From a bacterium (GTDB taxonomy: Bacteria; UBP15; UBA6099): a stretch of DNA of 64,000 nt. Positions 62,508 through 64,000 of the stretch are shown piece by piece; within the stretch, counting starts at the first letter, position 1; every line of letters begins with the position of its first letter. Position numbers and translations under genes: made by a program. Below the pieces are notes generated by a model, which worked only from the letters and a program-made list of their open reading frames with translations, was not told the origin of the DNA and did no database searches. The stretch lies in NCBI GenBank assembly GCA_029564595.1, contig JAKQPS010000113.1, positions 252,927 through 316,926 of the forward strand, written 5' to 3'.

Positions 62508-62696
62508 CAGTCGCGATCCTTTGAATAAACAAATGGCTTTTTCTAAAATTCTCACAGGATAATTATATCAATAAAATTGTCATGCAAGACTCCAGAGTAA
62601 AAAAAGTTGACGAATGACATTACTATGACAAATTCATCTGATTCTCTCGAAACTATAGATTCAGATTCTATTAAATATGGTCGCTTTCAAGCCGGC

Positions 62697-63824
62697 TCAC
62701 TCAAATAATCGCTTGTATTCCGCATAACCTTCCTTTTCCAAATCTTCCACAGGAAAAAACTTCAACGCCGCCGAGTTGACGCAATATCTCGTTCCTTCAG
62801 GAGCCGGGCCGTCCGCAAACACATGTCCGAGATGCGAATCAGAAGCCTTGCTCCGTATTTCCACTCGAACCATCCCATGTGTCGAATCCGTCTTTTCCTC
62901 TATCCTGCTTTTGTCGATGGGCCGGGTGAAACTCGGCCAACCAGTTCCGGAATCGAATTTGTCCTTTGAACTGAAAAGAGGTTCGCCTGTAATAACATCC
63001 ACATAAATGCCTTCCCTTTTGTTGTTCCAGTATTCGTTGTCGAAAGGCGCTTCCGTCGCGTTGCGCCTTGTGACGTCGTACTGCAACGGGGAAAGCTTCT
63101 CTTTTAACTCATCGTCTCCCGGAATATCGGCAAGTCTGTTGGATTCGGGCGGCTGAACTCCCGTTCGCGGCAACGGACATCCTTTCCATGCCTTGTCTAT
63201 GAACCCCGTCCTGCCTGAAGCCGCCTTGTAAGCGCTGTACCGGGCGGGATTCTTTTTGTAATAATCCTGATGATAATCCTCCGCCGGATAAAATTTTTCC
63301 GCCGGTCTTATCGCCGTCGCAATCGGTCGGTTGAACATTCCCAGTTTCCCCAGCCGCTCTTTAGACATTTCAGCAGTTTGCTTTTGATTTTCATCATGAT
63401 AAAAAATCGCTGTTGCGTATTGAGTCCCTCTATCGGCGAACTGCCCCCCTTCATCCGTCGGGTCTATCTGCCTCCAGAAAACCTCTACCAGCGTCTCGTA
63501 GCTCACCTTGTCCGGGTCAAACTCCACTTGAACGGCCTCCAGATGCCCGGTATCCCCGGATGTCACATCCTCGTATGAAGGATCGTCCAGATGTCCGCCA
63601 GTGTATCCAGCCACAGCGGAAATCACGCCATCGATTTTCTCGAACGGTCCCTCTATACACCAAAAGCATCCTCCCGCAAAAGTCGCCTTCTCAGTTTTGA
63701 TCGCTGTCATTTTTTTCACTCCTCCGTTTGCGCGCGCATTCGAGCTTTCGCGGCGAAACATGCCGAACAAGGCAAATGCCGCTATTAGAGCGATTAATGC
63801 CGCCGCGATGACCTTTATGTTCAT
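62697..63824 (-). CDS. msrAB: Exported MsrA-MsrB fusion, peptide methionine sulfoxide reductase
   Basis: A 375-residue envelope protein repairing oxidised methionine. Residues 4-22 form a signal or membrane anchor. MsrA (about 43-210) has GGCFWCIEG with catalytic Cys53 and Cys56; MsrB (about 240-375) has [19 protein letters not shown] and [11 protein letters not shown] with the catalytic Cys. The zinc CxxC pairs found in many MsrB proteins are absent. The two activities cover both sulfoxide stereoisomers. There is no thioredoxin-like TlpA domain in the protein; the exported redoxin at 36140 or another carrier would be needed for reduction. ATG 63824 has a moderate site (AAGGCG). Confidence 0.95.
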   Translation of the reverse strand: MNIKVIAAALIALIAAFALFGMFRRESSNARANGGVKKMTAIKTEKATFAGGCFWCIEGPFEKIDGVISAVAGYTGGHLDDPSYEDVTSGDTGHLEAVQVEFDPDKVSYETLVEVFWRQIDPTDEGGQFADRGTQYATAIFYHDENQKQTAEMSKERLGKLGMFNRPIATAIRPAEKFYPAEDYHQDYYKKNPARYSAYKAASGRTGFIDKAWKGCPLPRTGVQPPESNRLADIPGDDELKEKLSPLQYDVTRRNATEAPFDNEYWNNKREGIYVDVITGEPLFSSKDKFDSGTGWPSFTRPIDKSRIEEKTDSTHGMVRVEIRSKASDSHLGHVFADGPAPEGTRYCVNSAALKFFPVEDLEKEGYAEYKRLFE

Positions 63825-63925
63825 AATTGCGCCTTCTTCCCGATGACTCAGCTTGTGTCATTAGTTGTGTAAAGTAGTTTCTGCGAAATCAGTATCTCCA
63901 AGGTAAAGCGTATGATGATGGCGAT

Positions 63926-63953
63926 GCCCCCTCCCCTCCGGAGGGGAGGGGGC
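63926..63953. repeat. 28-bp perfect GC palindrome
   Basis: GCCCCCTCCCCTCC followed at once by its exact complement GGAGGGGAGGGGGC, with no loop base between arms. It lies 100 bases upstream of the MsrAB start. One strand has runs of G that could also form a quadruplex. It may be a dispersed repeat or a transcription stop; no T run follows on either strand. Confidence 0.8.
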
Positions 63954-64000
63954 AGATTTCCACAAAGCCTTACGCTGCCCTCTTATGAATTTTCTTCGTT

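Overview
The window reads as a piece of chromosome from an anaerobic, probably uncultured, diderm bacterium of moderately high GC content. This is inferred from the genes: 2-oxoacid:ferredoxin oxidoreductase, two NAD(P)-linked formate dehydrogenases, rubrerythrins, superoxide reductase, rubredoxin and a flavodiiron protein point to strict anaerobiosis, while exported multiheme cytochrome, a lipoprotein-like protease and membrane sugar transferases point to a cell with a busy envelope. No rRNA, tRNA, CRISPR array, prophage or insertion sequence was recognised. I cannot name the phylum from sequence alone.

Layout. 1-563: start of hisF, cut by the window edge. 698-2825: two envelope glycosyltransferases. 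2839-9197 (minus): a two-gene 2-oxoacid:ferredoxin oxidoreductase, a rubrerythrin, a pentaheme cytochrome c and an SCP2-like protein. 9458-11833: an exported protein and a URO-D-type protein with an extra N-terminal domain. 12328-14437: groES-groEL with a housekeeping promoter, an imperfect CIRCE operator and a clear terminator. 14587-18337: a MASE3-PAS histidine kinase, a single-domain response regulator and an NtrC-type sigma54 activator. 18495-31335 (minus): the main feature, two formate dehydrogenase loci. The first carries a cysteine enzyme with NuoE/NuoF-like partners. The second carries a selenocysteine enzyme (TGA at 27620-27622 followed by a textbook bacterial SECIS hairpin) with a NuoF/GltD fusion partner, and it embeds a two-component system whose sensor has c-type haem motifs. 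31770-34362: two more glycosyltransferases.

34412-42652 (minus) is a long, closely spaced array for oxygen and thiol defence: desulfoferrodoxin, rubrerythrin, flavodiiron protein, rubredoxin, rubredoxin reductase-like flavoprotein, ferritin-like protein, glutaredoxin-like protein, thioredoxin reductase and an exported redoxin/FMN-binding-like protein, then a HAD hydrolase and a metallo-beta-lactamase-fold protein. A near-consensus promoter with an AT-rich dyad stands in front of it, and an ECF sigma factor lies just upstream. NAD(P)H can plausibly pass electrons through the reductase and rubredoxin to the superoxide, peroxide and oxygen reductases made by the same array.

43892-64000 is mixed: a glycosyltransferase and an epimerase, an AT-rich orphan gene, a GAF-GAF-HD-GYP protein with altered metal-ligand positions, a coiled-coil HARE-HTH-like protein, a PLC-X-like exported protein, an EamA transporter, tpiA, rodA, a GlmU uridyltransferase domain, a ZnuABC-type transporter, HIT and double nitroreductase proteins, a subtilisin-like exported protease and an exported MsrA-MsrB fusion. 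The most unusual content is the paired Sec/Cys formate dehydrogenases with their haem-sensor regulators, and the redoxin/haem-motif/FMN-binding-like protein at 36140-37276.
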